A DNA stretch of 29,956 bases from positions 1 through 29,956 of the IMG/VR virus record IMGVR_UViG_3300049847_000174; one strand, 5' to 3'. Both the position numbers and the translations under genes were made by a program. Below are positions 16,984 through 25,293 of the stretch, piece by piece (position 1 is the stretch's first letter; every line of letters begins with the position of its first letter). This stretch comes from a virus. A model generated the notes under the pieces. That model saw only the letters and a list, made by a program, of their open reading frames with translations, searched no databases and had not been told where the DNA came from.

Positions 16984-18470
16984 TACTTGTTACCTCCTCG
17001 CGTGTTCGTGGGTGCATCAGATCGGATTGCCTGCCCACCGGCGGTGTTCTTTACACCGCCGGGAGCATTCGTAAAGCTGTTCGCATTAGGGTCAGGCTTA
17101 TTAACTGTGAACATGGTACCGCTCAGCTTAGCCATGCCCTTAGGCGGCATCTTGCCGGTAAGGTCAATCGAAGCCTCTTCATCAGAGATAAGGCCAAATG
17201 ACAGCTGTTCAAGAATCCGTGACTGCTTCTGGGCGCGGAATGCCTCCAACTCATTGGAGGGGCGCAAGTCGATGGGGTCGTATTCGAAGCGAACAATGAC
17301 ATCCGCACCCATAAGACGCACACCAAGGGTCAGAGCCCGACTGTAGAGTTCATTGAGTTTGACTCGAATAGCCCCATCGGCCGACTTCAGAAACATCAGG
17401 GTTTCTGACGACGCAACATTTTGACTGCCTGACCCGTGCCCCAGGATGGACGGCAAGGCCTTGGCACCAGTAGACAACTTGGCATTCAGCAGCTCTTGGA
17501 CAGTAGTGATGAGTGAGGAAGCCTCACCAGTACCACCCTGAACATAGCTGTATTCGACGTTGTCATAGCCAACCAAAGCGTCTTCAGGGTTGAGCGCATT
17601 GACCGTGGTTTCGATACCCGTCTTCAGGCCTGACAACATACTATTAAGTTTTTCGGCATCCTGCTTGACTTCGGCAGGGATAACGGCCAGGGTCTTGTCC
17701 AGGTTGATCACCGCCTGGAAGCGAGGCATGATCGTGCGCGACAGCGCATTACGCAGTTGATCCATAAAGCTCGCATCTGCGATTACCGGCTGAACCGCAG
17801 CAAGGAGCGGGGACGTCGGGTACGCGTTCAGCAGATCCTGGTCAAGCGAGGTATAGAAGAAGTTAGCCACGTCCAAGTCGATCTGGTCGCCACCGACCTT
17901 CTGCTTGGGTCGTAGACCTTGACCGTCTTCATACCACACGAGGCTGCTCACAGGCACCGGGGCAAGCAACTCAGGCTGCCGTTGCTTGTTGAGCCGAAGA
18001 CTGAAGGCACAGGCACCTTCAATAATCAACTCCTTACCGAGGGCTTCCGAGACAGACTGGATGCTGGGCGTATTAGAGAAGCCCTGCACAGTGTAGTCAG
18101 GCAACATATCCCAACGGTTCAGCAGTTCATAGGCGATGCGAGTAGCATCACCATTGAACTCACCATCCATATCGAAGGCCTTGACCTTGTAGCCCTGCGT
18201 GATAGCAACACGCAGATATGCAAACAACGCAGCCGCCAGATCCGGGGTGGTCTGGGCAAACTTGCGAATTGTAAGTGCATCCTTCGCCTCCGTTCGTGCA
18301 GTGTTGAGATGCGACTGCGCGACACGGGCGGAAGGGTTTGTGAGTACCGTGGTCGAAGGGGTGGTACTCTTGGCATGCCCAGGAAAGCTGGGCTGACCCG
18401 GCTTCACCTTGGGCGGTGCCACCGGGGCGAAGGCGCTGGCCAAAGCTGATTTTACAAAGTCAAAGTCCAT
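16983..18470 (-). CDS. Portal protein
   Basis: This encodes 495 residues, located after terminase and before the protease. The start ATG is at 18470. It shows the mixed pattern of portal proteins: a structured core containing SLVWYEDGQGLRPKQKVGGD, the segment DLDVANFFYTSLDQDLLNAY, a long helical middle (about residues 230-300), and a later SSLITTVQELLNAKLSTGAK region, followed by a low-complexity C-terminus rich in Asn, Gly and Thr (residues 455-495). The dodecameric portal forms the DNA entry channel and binds terminase. Size is in the normal range (450-550). The assignment rests on order, length and overall sequence style. Confidence 0.85.
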   Translation of the reverse strand: MDFDFVKSALASAFAPVAPPKVKPGQPSFPGHAKSTTPSTTVLTNPSARVAQSHLNTARTEAKDALTIRKFAQTTPDLAAALFAYLRVAITQGYKVKAFDMDGEFNGDATRIAYELLNRWDMLPDYTVQGFSNTPSIQSVSEALGKELIIEGACAFSLRLNKQRQPELLAPVPVSSLVWYEDGQGLRPKQKVGGDQIDLDVANFFYTSLDQDLLNAYPTSPLLAAVQPVIADASFMDQLRNALSRTIMPRFQAVINLDKTLAVIPAEVKQDAEKLNSMLSGLKTGIETTVNALNPEDALVGYDNVEYSYVQGGTGEASSLITTVQELLNAKLSTGAKALPSILGHGSGSQNVASSETLMFLKSADGAIRVKLNELYSRALTLGVRLMGADVIVRFEYDPIDLRPSNELEAFRAQKQSRILEQLSFGLISDEEASIDLTGKMPPKGMAKLSGTMFTVNKPDPNANSFTNAPGGVKNTAGGQAIRSDAPTNTRGGNK

Positions 18471-18500
18471 TCGATGCCCCTATCAGGTGTGCCGATTCTA

Positions 18501-20150
18501 TCAATGTTTGACCTTGAAGGTGGTCGGCACCAGCATATTCATCATGTTAACCACTGGTGAACATGGGAGCTTTGTGCCCAGGTACAGGTAGGCAAGGGCA
18601 TGGTGGTAGTGATCATTGCCCACCTCCGATTTCTTCCACACATACACCGTTTCACCCAGGTTGTTGATTTCCGGGGCTTTCTTCATATCCTGAAGCTGCT
18701 CGGTGAAAATGGGCGTTTCATCATCCCGCGCAATCTTGATACGACGAGCCTTGAACAGTGCAAGGATCTCGTCAAATACCATGTTGCGATTAACCTTCAG
18801 CGCTCGAAGCGTATCCGGTTCATCCTCCTCTTTACCGCCGAAGGTGTACAGGTCCTGCTGTTGGCCGCGCACGTAAACCGAGCAGTAAGCATCAGGGTCT
18901 TCTGCCTGCATACGGAACGCCGTATCTGTATAGGGCAGCATATCCATATTCTTGACAATGCAGCGATACTTGCTGCACAGCTCCTTACGGCGCCGTTCAT
19001 AGTTTTGAAGCGGGATGCGCTCCTTGTGTACTACAAGCAGATCATTTCCAACCATGCGACCAATGACAGCATTACAGGTCAGTCCCATGTCTGACGCAAA
19101 GACGTTGTAGCCGCCGTCCAGCTGGTCAGTTGTATAGGCAGCCTCCAGGTCATCCTGCGTGATGGTGTCAGAGGCTTCCTCAGCAGTAAGGCCCAAGTTC
19201 TGGTTCTTGAACTCAGAGTACCGGCGGTACTTGACCGATTTCTCCAGCAGCTGCTGTATGCTGATCAGGTTGGGCGCATCAAAGGGAGAGATATAGAATC
19301 CCTCCGCAGAGAATCGGGCAGCAGGATTCTCCGCTACCCATTCCCGGTTCTTCGGTGACAGGTCAGCGCGGGTGCCGCAGCGAGGGCAGGCTACATATGC
19401 CCGCATGTAGTGAGTGTTCGGCAGCGTGTACTTGTCCAGTTCCCAAAGCTCCTTGCTCCATCCGGGCAGCACAACGTGCTTAAAGAAGTCAGGATAGTAA
19501 CGCTCATTACACGAGGTGCATTTCGTGAACTGCTTATAGCGCACACTCCGCTGCATACAGGCGTCAATACCTCGACCCGCTACAGTGGGGGTAGAAAAGT
19601 TGCGGCGCAGCTGCCACTTAGAGTGAGTCAGTCGAGATTCATACTGATCAAGTACATCCTGGTTTGATCGGTCAATCTCATCCGAGATAATGCAGTCAGC
19701 AGGGGTCGAAATCGCAGCCGTCTCGGAGTTGGTACCCTTAAAGTATATGGTACCCGTACCCAGCCGTTTGATGGAAGAGTTCCAGAGGTTGCCATCCTTC
19801 AGTCGGGCAAGGCGAGGCGACTGGTCAACCACCAAGTCCACCCGGGTCTTGGCGAAGTTCTCCGCATCCTGACTGAATGGGAAGGTATAGATAATGTTGA
19901 AGTCAGGTATGGTGGCGATAGCGGCCAGTCCCCAGCGAGACTGCGCTTCCGTCATGCCAATCTGCGAGCACTTCTGGGAGTTTACCTCTCGGGCAGCAGA
20001 AGAAATAACCTTGAGCTGAAACTCATGGTCAATAAAGCTATACTGACCACCCTTAATATAAGTGTGGTCAGTAATGAATCCCGGAATAGCGGAGAGGTCG
20101 ACTCGACCCATCAACTGGTATTCGAGTCGTGTATACAGGTCATCAAACAT
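18501..20150 (-). CDS. Terminase large subunit, lambda gpA-like
   Basis: This encodes 549 residues. The ATPase shows a deviant Walker A KCSQIGMTE at residues 60-68, which aligns with the KSARVGYSK form of lambda gpA, where the catalytic Lys is at the front. Walker B is CIISDEID at 153-160. A coupling motif NFSTPT follows at 184-189. A zinc ribbon is formed by C211/C214 and C255/C258, also a gpA-family trait. The nuclease domain shows Asp354 (FASDMG), Asp403 and Asp513 (NDHYHHALAY). The gene overlaps the small-subunit gene by 8 bp. It cleaves and translocates DNA into the prohead. gpA-like enzymes are usually cos-type, so cohesive ends are inferred. Confidence 0.92.
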   Translation of the reverse strand: MFDDLYTRLEYQLMGRVDLSAIPGFITDHTYIKGGQYSFIDHEFQLKVISSAAREVNSQKCSQIGMTEAQSRWGLAAIATIPDFNIIYTFPFSQDAENFAKTRVDLVVDQSPRLARLKDGNLWNSSIKRLGTGTIYFKGTNSETAAISTPADCIISDEIDRSNQDVLDQYESRLTHSKWQLRRNFSTPTVAGRGIDACMQRSVRYKQFTKCTSCNERYYPDFFKHVVLPGWSKELWELDKYTLPNTHYMRAYVACPRCGTRADLSPKNREWVAENPAARFSAEGFYISPFDAPNLISIQQLLEKSVKYRRYSEFKNQNLGLTAEEASDTITQDDLEAAYTTDQLDGGYNVFASDMGLTCNAVIGRMVGNDLLVVHKERIPLQNYERRRKELCSKYRCIVKNMDMLPYTDTAFRMQAEDPDAYCSVYVRGQQQDLYTFGGKEEDEPDTLRALKVNRNMVFDEILALFKARRIKIARDDETPIFTEQLQDMKKAPEINNLGETVYVWKKSEVGNDHYHHALAYLYLGTKLPCSPVVNMMNMLVPTTFKVKH

Positions 20151-20592
20151 GTTCGCCTAGAGCCTTCTTAAAGCCTACCAGAAAGCGCTCAGCAAGGGTC
20201 AGCCTCAGTTCCTGGCCCACCTCAGCATCGATGTCTCGAAACACCTGCACAACCTGACCTTCCAGCTTCTTGAGCCGGTCAGCATTCCAGGTAGCCTCCT
20301 GGATCTTGGCAAGCTGGCCGAGTAGGGTGGTGCAACTGTTGGCCGCCTGTGCCCGCTGGTTCAGTGGGATGTTCTCATCGCTGGCCGAGTCCGCTAGCAG
20401 CTTCTTGACGATCTGGTACTGAATGACCAGCTCACTACTGAGGTTCAGGCTGGTGAGCGTGACATCGCCAATCTGCTCATTGAGCTGGTCGCGTAGAGAT
20501 ACCAGCTCTGCAATGTTGTACAGAGAAGTATCCGGCGCAGCCGCAGGGCTGGCCTGATCCTCCCCGAATGAGGAAGTCCGAACCAGCGCCAT
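20143..20592 (-). CDS. Terminase small subunit-like protein
   Basis: This encodes 149 residues directly before, and overlapping, the large terminase gene. The start overlaps the previous stop as TAATG. The protein is almost entirely helical and charged: ELVSLRDQLNEQIGDVTLTS, then NLSSELVIQYQIVKKLLADS, then EATWNADRLKKLEGQVVQVF. No helix-turn-helix is obvious by eye, but the gene neighbourhood and helical-oligomer look fit the DNA-recognising small subunit. Functional proof would be binding to the packaging site, which I did not locate in the window. Confidence 0.7.
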   Translation of the reverse strand: MALVRTSSFGEDQASPAAAPDTSLYNIAELVSLRDQLNEQIGDVTLTSLNLSSELVIQYQIVKKLLADSASDENIPLNQRAQAANSCTTLLGQLAKIQEATWNADRLKKLEGQVVQVFRDIDAEVGQELRLTLAERFLVGFKKALGEHV

Positions 20593-20876
20593 TACAGCAC
20601 CGTCACAGGCAGGATGCCGGAAACCGTCTCGATGTCATTGCCGACAGTCGCAGTCACAGTGATGATGTAGTCAGCTCCACGCACGCCACCGTGGGCCTGA
20701 ATAGACACCGTATTGCCGCTGATGGCCGAGGTGGTGCCCTGAATCACTGTGCCAGGAGTACCATCAACAACACCACCGTACCATTCGATGGCGGTAGTAG
20801 GGCTGGATGGCACACCGGAAAACGTGAAGGTCAGGGTCCGAGTCTCCCGGTAGTCCTTGGGCGGAAAGGTATTCAT
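20592..20876 (-). CDS. Small beta-rich (Ig-like) structural protein
   Basis: This encodes 94 residues from the ATG at 20876, which overlaps the holin-like gene stop as ATGA. A longer frame starting at 21083 is rejected because it would lie across the holin gene. The sequence is beta-rich: TRTLTFTFSGVPSSPTTAIE, then NTVSIQAHGG and DYIITVTATVGNDIETVSG. The last segment resembles an Ig-like fold often found in small virion decoration or fibre-adaptor proteins. It sits between lysis and terminase genes. No name assigned. Confidence 0.6.
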   Translation of the reverse strand: MNTFPPKDYRETRTLTFTFSGVPSSPTTAIEWYGGVVDGTPGTVIQGTTSAISGNTVSIQAHGGVRGADYIITVTATVGNDIETVSGILPVTVL

Positions 20877-21214
20877 TGAGGCTTCTCCATATTTGATCCG
20901 ACAGCCTTGCCCAGATCCTGCGCAAGCTGGCGGCTTCCCGGGCTGGACCCGAAGAAAAAGCCGTTCGCTTGCGAGGCATTGGCAAGCAGCCACTGCACCG
21001 CAGCACCTACGATACCGCCCAGCATGGCAGCTGTTCCGGGATCGATGGTAACACCGCCCTTGGCACTGAGGAGAAAGAAGCAACCATACAGCACGCCGGC
21101 AACTACAACGTAACTAGCAATGTTGATCAGGTAGCCCAGACGCAGCACACCAAGATGGTGGTCATGTGCCTGCTTTGCCTTATCCTCCTCAAAATCCAGT
21201 CCTTGCTCGCTCAT
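20873..21214 (-). CDS. Holin-like two-TM protein
   Basis: This encodes 113 residues with a start overlapping the endolysin stop as ATGA. There are two hydrophobic segments, about residues 29-50 (INIASYVVVAGVLYGCFFLL) and about 61-80 (TAAMLGGIVGAAVQWLLANA), a charged N-terminus (EEDKAKQAHDHH) and a polar C-terminus. The topology fits a class II holin, and it is adjacent to an endolysin. A holin permeabilises the inner membrane at a set time to release the endolysin. The C-terminal NGFFFGSSPGS motif is also seen in other phage holin-like proteins. Direct evidence is only topology and neighbours. Confidence 0.65.
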   Translation of the reverse strand: MSEQGLDFEEDKAKQAHDHHLGVLRLGYLINIASYVVVAGVLYGCFFLLSAKGGVTIDPGTAAMLGGIVGAAVQWLLANASQANGFFFGSSPGSRQLAQDLGKAVGSNMEKPQ

Positions 21215-21708
21215 ACGGGATGCACTCCAATGTAAGTGCCAACGGCACTGATAGTGATGACTCGGTTGTGCTCCGCAAAGATTTTGCCTTCACGTTCCAC
21301 GCTTGTGTGTATCCACCGCCCATACTCATGAATAAGCTGGCCGATTCCCAGGAAGGCCATGGCTCCGCGCAGGGCAAGGGCTACCTCGTAGGGTGAGCCG
21401 AAGTCAGGCGCAGTCCAGTCGACAGCAAAACCCGTGAGGTGTTCACTGTTATCCTTAGATCCAAGTACCCGGTTAAGGGCAAGGCAACGATAGCCGCTGC
21501 TGATCCGGATAGGAATTTCAGTACCAGCTTCGCCAGACAGAAAGTGCCGGATGCCCTCAAGCATCTTTGCTGTTTCGCGCAGTGCTTCAACAGGATCAAT
21601 GCGAGCACTATTGAGCACCTGGTTCCTGGGGTCATTGTCGATTCCAAGGCGAGTAGCTGTATCGCTATTGCACAGCTCGGCCAGTGTAAAGTGTGGCGTA
21701 AGTTGCAT
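21211..21708 (-). CDS. Endolysin, M15-family D-Ala-D-Ala carboxypeptidase
   Basis: This encodes 165 residues. The zinc site of M15 peptidases is complete: SEHLTGFAVDW supplies His90 and Asp97, and RWIHTSV supplies His134, with Glu128 (HEYGRW) as the likely catalytic base. The preceding ISSGYRCLALNR segment is also typical. No signal peptide is present, so export would depend on the holin-like protein encoded next. The start overlaps the upstream stop as TGATG. The enzyme cleaves peptide cross-links of peptidoglycan. The N-terminus (HFTLAELCNSDTATRLGIDN) is the usual family start. A virion-associated role is less likely given the neighbouring holin. Confidence 0.9.
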   Translation of the reverse strand: MQLTPHFTLAELCNSDTATRLGIDNDPRNQVLNSARIDPVEALRETAKMLEGIRHFLSGEAGTEIPIRISSGYRCLALNRVLGSKDNSEHLTGFAVDWTAPDFGSPYEVALALRGAMAFLGIGQLIHEYGRWIHTSVEREGKIFAEHNRVITISAVGTYIGVHPV

Positions 21709-22043
21709 CAGCAGTGTTCTCCGCTTGGGTCAAACAGGTTCAGGAACTTGCAAAGCTTTGCAGACCAGACACCGCGCTGGCTAGTGGGGTCCGTTGCCTT
21801 CCATCGACGAAGTCGCTTGGTAACAAAGTATTCCTTCTTTGGAGGCCATTCACGATAAAGGGCCGCAAAGACGGTGTACTGAAACACCACGTCAAGGGCC
21901 ACACCAATGACCACCCAGGGCAGTCCGAATACGTATCCTGGCCAAGGCAGTTTGCCACGGGCGTGCAGGGCAAGCAGCTGTACCGTGATGACGTATCCGG
22001 TAAAGAAGAGGAAGAGGGCTAGGTACATCTTCAAGAAAATCAT
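21708..22043 (-). CDS. Small two-TM membrane protein of the lysis block
   Basis: This encodes 111 residues. Two hydrophobic segments (about residues 2-26 and 37-62) are followed by a basic, soluble tail with WPPKKEYFVTKRLRRWK and CKFLNLFDPSGEHC. It starts 3 nt after the stop of the repeat-protein gene and overlaps the endolysin start. Proteins of this look occur near endolysins in several phages. It could be a lysis regulator or antiholin, or a spanin-like component. Neither a lipobox nor a classic spanin coiled coil is visible. The name is descriptive only. Confidence 0.6.
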   Translation of the reverse strand: MIFLKMYLALFLFFTGYVITVQLLALHARGKLPWPGYVFGLPWVVIGVALDVVFQYTVFAALYREWPPKKEYFVTKRLRRWKATDPTSQRGVWSAKLCKFLNLFDPSGEHC

Positions 22044-22045
22044 GA

Positions 22046-23122
22046 TTACCTCGTGACGTTGAAATTACGACCAGTGTTTGAAGCAAAAGAGCGAGTTGCC
22101 ACAACTGAGAAGGCCTCTGGATTGTCCGCTGTAAAGGTGCGAACACCATTAACCATATAGCTCCTGGCGTCTGGCACCACCAGGAATTCGGTACTGGGCT
22201 GCAAAGTATCCGTGATCCGGGCAGTCAGTGAACCGCCATAAGCGGTAGACCCTGACCCGGGCAGCATTATCTGCGCCGCCCCTGATGCTGCCAGCTGCCC
22301 CGCCAGGGCCACAGAGGCGCTGCCGGGCAGGGGAGTAGCCGCTGCGCCCGTTGCTACTATCAATCCTACGGCTGCAGTTGACGAGCTGCCTACCAGCGCC
22401 CGGGTCGCTGCGCCTGTAGCCTGCAACGCCCCACCCGAGGCCGTCGAACCTGAGCCCGTTAGAGCGGTAACTGCGACGCCGAGTGCGCTAAGACTGCCGC
22501 TTGTGGCAACGGAATTGCTACCAACCAGGGTACCTGCCGCGATTGAGCCGGCAGTAACGGCGCCCGAAGTAGCGGTAGACCCTGATCCGGTAAGCGCAGT
22601 AATGGCCGCACCGGTAGCGATGACCGTACCACCGGTAGCGCTAGAATTAGAGCTGGCAAGTGCGGTAGACCCTGCACCAGACGCCGATAGAGTGCCACCG
22701 GTAGCGGTAGAGCCTGCCCCAGCAAGTGCGGTAGACCCTGCACCAGACGCCGATAGAGTGCCACCGGTAGCGGTAGACCCTGCCCCAGCAAGTGCGGTAG
22801 ACCCTGCACCAGACGCCGAGAGAGTCCCACCGGTAGCGGTAGAGCCTGCCCCAGCAAGCGCGGTAGACCCTGCACCAGATGCCGAGAGAGTCCCCCCGGT
22901 AGCGGTAGAGCCTGCCCCAGCAAGTGCGGTAGACCCTGCACCAGATGCCGAGAGAGTCCCACCGGTAGCGGTAGAGCCTGCCCCAGCAAGCGCGGTAGAC
23001 CCTGCACCAGATGCCGAGAGAGTCCCCCCGGTAGCGGTAGAGCCTGCCCCAGCAAGTGCGGCAGTGCCCGCAACCCCACCACCTGAGAGCAGGGCTGCAG
23101 CAAGTAGTGGTGAAAAGAACAT
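22046..23122 (-). CDS. Tail fibre-like protein with 22-residue tandem repeats
   Basis: This encodes 358 residues. The start overlaps the preceding stop as TAATG. After a short hydrophobic N-terminus the protein carries six near-identical 22-residue units, each built from ALAGAGSTATGG, TLSASG and AGST, then six or seven more degenerate units of the same GSGSTATGG pattern. The last 60 residues (about 300-358) are different and look globular (EFLVVPDARSYMVNGVRTFT). Gly/Ser/Ala/Thr-rich repeats with 11/22-residue periods would form a beta-solenoid or extended fibre shaft. Location among adhesin genes suggests a tail-fibre shaft with a C-terminal tip. The nucleotide repeat is listed separately. 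Confidence 0.7.
   Translation of the reverse strand: MFFSPLLAAALLSGGGVAGTAALAGAGSTATGGTLSASGAGSTALAGAGSTATGGTLSASGAGSTALAGAGSTATGGTLSASGAGSTALAGAGSTATGGTLSASGAGSTALAGAGSTATGGTLSASGAGSTALAGAGSTATGGTLSASGAGSTALASSNSSATGGTVIATGAAITALTGSGSTATSGAVTAGSIAAGTLVGSNSVATSGSLSALGVAVTALTGSGSTASGGALQATGAATRALVGSSSTAAVGLIVATGAAATPLPGSASVALAGQLAASGAAQIMLPGSGSTAYGGSLTARITDTLQPSTEFLVVPDARSYMVNGVRTFTADNPEAFSVVATRSFASNTGRNFNVTR
22662..23057 (-). repeat. Six 66-bp tandem repeats inside the fibre gene
   Basis: Copies begin at 22662, 22728, 22794, 22860, 22926 and 22992, marked by GCGGTAGACCCTGCACC. Units at 22860 and 22992 share small differences that units at 22926 and 22794 lack, so a 132-bp duplication lies on top of the 66-bp unit. 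The copies are almost identical at synonymous sites, which suggests recent expansion. Confidence 0.92.
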
Positions 23123-23469
23123 TATGCCACCTTATCGATAGACCAGCTAAAGCTGCGATCTGTTCCGACAAGCTTCTTGAGAGTCATTTCCCACCCGTAG
23201 CGCAACACAATGGTTGGGCTAACATAGGCTGGTTCAACCTGCACACCTAGAAACGCCTGTGTCTCTGCCCGCCGCTGGCTGCCAGTAGACACCACCTTCT
23301 TGTAGATGCGCAACTCATACTGCTCAGTCGCCGTCATTGCCGAGGTGTCCAGTGATAGCTGGAATGCCCCCAGATCGTTCAGCGCCTGCAGTACAGTGCT
23401 GTTATTGGTAAGGCTGAACTCCGTGGTGGAGACCGTCGCCGTGCCCGTATACGCTTCAGTGATAGCCAT
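23122..23469 (-). CDS. Small structural protein next to glycine-rich adhesin
   Basis: This encodes 115 residues from the ATG at 23469, which overlaps the upstream stop as TAATG. A longer frame beginning at 23625 runs across the upstream gene and is rejected. The sequence is beta-rich: TGTATVSTTEFSLTNNSTVL near the start, and ETQAFLGVQVEPAYVSPTIV then YGWEMTLKKL. It resembles small virion or fibre-associated proteins of Gram-negative phages. Size and context suggest a partner of the adhesins. Function is not known. Confidence 0.6.
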   Translation of the reverse strand: MAITEAYTGTATVSTTEFSLTNNSTVLQALNDLGAFQLSLDTSAMTATEQYELRIYKKVVSTGSQRRAETQAFLGVQVEPAYVSPTIVLRYGWEMTLKKLVGTDRSFSWSIDKVA

Positions 23470-24389
23470 TATTCGGCACTCCAGTATTCCAGGCAGATAT
23501 ACGCAGGCCCACCAGCGGCCCCGGCACCATTGCCACCACCACCCGAGCCCCCCACACCAAAGTGATTGGAAGGTGGTGCACTGGCTGCTGCGTTGCCACC
23601 ACCAGCATTTCCGGGACGGCCCCAAGGAGTCATGCCTCCCTGACCACCACCACCATAACTGACAGTGCCGTCCTGCGTCCCTGCAGGAGGGGCGGTGTAG
23701 ATCCAGGGGGCCGAAGTGCCTACCTGCAAGCCTCCGAAATTACCTGCAGTAGTCGCCACCGTAGAGGCTGCACCACCCCCACTACCACCAAATCCACAGA
23801 AAATGGGCCCGAACTGGAGGCACTGATTTAGTGTGCCCACCGTCCCTGTCGGAGGCGATGCGGCATTTGTTCCTCCGGTTCCCCCATCACCCATCCGGTT
23901 CGTGAAGTCATCCCCCGCCCGGCCACCTCCTCCAGCCGTCGAGCCTGTAGCTGCACCAGCGGGAGCCCCACCCTTTAAAGTGAAGGTGCCAGGCGTGCCG
24001 GACGTGAGAGTTGCATTCGGGCTTCGAACGGACAATCCAGTGATGGTTGTATTGAACCGCCCTGTGCCCGCTGCGCCTACTGCGCCACCTGCCCCGGCTG
24101 CACCCAGAGTGACGGTAAGCGGAGACCCAGGCGTGCAGAGAAGCGGGCACTCCAAAGTCCACATTCCAGAGCCGCCCCCACCGCCCCCAGCCCGTTGTGC
24201 TGTTGAGCCAAAGCCCCCAGATCCACCACCACCAGAAGCAACACCACTAACATACACCCAAGGTACAGGCGGAGTCCAAGTAAACGGACCTGAGGTTCCT
24301 TGAGACGTATCTACCACCCCATCCATGACCATGCCTAGCCCAGGCACAAATTCAACAATGTGGCGCTTAAGCGCTGGTCCACCGAGCAT
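23469..24389 (-). CDS. Glycine-rich tail adhesin-like protein
   Basis: This encodes 306 residues, starting 3 nt after the preceding stop. After about 45 residues (HIVEFVPGLGMVMDGVVDTS) the body is a chain of glycine-rich loops: SGVASGGGGSGGFG, then AQRAGGGGGGSGM and SYGGGGQGGMTPWGR. This composition resembles the polyglycine-sandwich adhesins (T2/S16 gp38 type) and other glycine-rich tail-tip receptor-binding proteins. The last residues (GGPAYICLEYWSAE) look like a folding or trimer end. Receptor binding is inferred from composition and position among tail-fibre genes; it may be hypervariable between relatives. Confidence 0.7.
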   Translation of the reverse strand: MLGGPALKRHIVEFVPGLGMVMDGVVDTSQGTSGPFTWTPPVPWVYVSGVASGGGGSGGFGSTAQRAGGGGGGSGMWTLECPLLCTPGSPLTVTLGAAGAGGAVGAAGTGRFNTTITGLSVRSPNATLTSGTPGTFTLKGGAPAGAATGSTAGGGGRAGDDFTNRMGDGGTGGTNAASPPTGTVGTLNQCLQFGPIFCGFGGSGGGAASTVATTAGNFGGLQVGTSAPWIYTAPPAGTQDGTVSYGGGGQGGMTPWGRPGNAGGGNAAASAPPSNHFGVGGSGGGGNGAGAAGGPAYICLEYWSAE

Positions 24390-24391
24390 GA

Positions 24392-24802
24392 TTACTCCAG
24401 CAAGGCGTTAGCATCCGCCTGTGTAAGGTAGCCGTATTGCACCAGATATGCTACAAAGTAACGCAGATCTGGGTCATTTGTATGCACCGTGGGCGCACTG
24501 ACAAGTAGTTCCATAGCATCCTTAATCACTCCATCCGTATTCGCTGCAGCACGAATATTGATGCGTTTGACCATAGGAATGCGCTTCAAGAACTCCACTT
24601 GGGTCAGCACTGTGCCGGTCTTCGGCGGGGGTGGTGGTGCGGTAAAGCTTGTGCCGTCATACAGGTGACCAGGGCCTACATGAGCAAGATCGGGCGTGCG
24701 CTCCATACACAGCTGATCTGGGTAGATCTCTTGCGCTCGCTCGACACTGTCCGCGCAGATGCAGTTGTCCACCACCCCATCGATAATGAGGAGAACGTCC
24801 AT
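24392..24802 (-). CDS. Tail fibre-associated protein
   Basis: This encodes 136 residues, 2 nt after the preceding stop. The N-terminal part reads MDVLLIIDGVVDNCICADSV, then a YDGTSFTAPPPPP stretch, followed by a helical C-terminal half (LTQVEFLKRIPMVKRINIRA). The composition matches the chaperone-like or fibre-attached proteins that follow tail-fibre genes in many phages (a short Ig-like start, a Pro run with 5 Pro, then a helical tail). It is in a cluster with glycine-rich and repeat fibre proteins. I call it fibre-associated; assembly versus virion role cannot be separated here. Confidence 0.5.
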   Translation of the reverse strand: MDVLLIIDGVVDNCICADSVERAQEIYPDQLCMERTPDLAHVGPGHLYDGTSFTAPPPPPKTGTVLTQVEFLKRIPMVKRINIRAAANTDGVIKDAMELLVSAPTVHTNDPDLRYFVAYLVQYGYLTQADANALLE

Positions 24803-24804
24803 GG

Positions 24805-25266
24805 TCAGCTCACGCGCACCAATGAGGTGGCGTCACCGACTGCCGGGACGTTGATGGTGAATGCTGCGCCCGTGCTTGTGATGGTGCCACCGAAGTCGTA
24901 GACACCAATGACACGGTTTGCTTTGGTACTGTTGTAGATAACGGCACCAACTGCAGAGAGGGTCGCACTGGCAAGTGGTGTGGGCGCCGCGAAGTCCATG
25001 CGAGTGACGCGGCCGTTGACGGTAATGCTTGGAGCTGCCAGGGTCATACCGCCACTGGTGTAGCCTGTACCGCTGGCCTCGTCCGTGCCGAGGTTGGCAG
25101 TAGTGGGGGTACCCGTGCCGGGAGTACCGACATTGGTCGTTGCATGTGAGTACGTTCCCGCATGCCCCGGCTTAATGAGGGCCAACTTGTAGACATCCGT
25201 GGTCAGGTGGATGCCCTGGAAGCATTCGGCAATGAATGACGTGGCGCGGTCGGTGGTGATAGCCAT
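24805..25266 (-). CDS. Structural protein, beta-rich (tail/fibre)
   Basis: This encodes 153 residues with a strong SD (AGGAGAA) before the start. The sequence has a helical start (TSFIAECFQGIHLTTDVYKL) and a Gly/Thr-rich strand region, closing with VYDFGGTITSTGAAFTINVP. The closing segment, in my recollection, is shared with several virion proteins of beta-proteobacterial phages. It is the second gene of the late operon and heads the fibre block. Exact function unknown. Confidence 0.6.
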   Translation of the reverse strand: MAITTDRATSFIAECFQGIHLTTDVYKLALIKPGHAGTYSHATTNVGTPGTGTPTTANLGTDEASGTGYTSGGMTLAAPSITVNGRVTRMDFAAPTPLASATLSAVGAVIYNSTKANRVIGVYDFGGTITSTGAAFTINVPAVGDATSLVRVS

Positions 25267-25293
25267 GCGGAGTTCTCCTAAAGTGACCCGATT

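Noticed and set aside
22662-23057. CRISPR-like regular repeat spacing
   Set aside because: Units are directly adjacent with no unique spacers and encode in-frame 22-residue repeats of a fibre protein.
22503-23141. Long plus-strand ORF opposite the repeat protein
   Set aside because: It is a shadow caused by the repeat period being a multiple of three; no SD and an unlikely Val/Pro/Ala composition.
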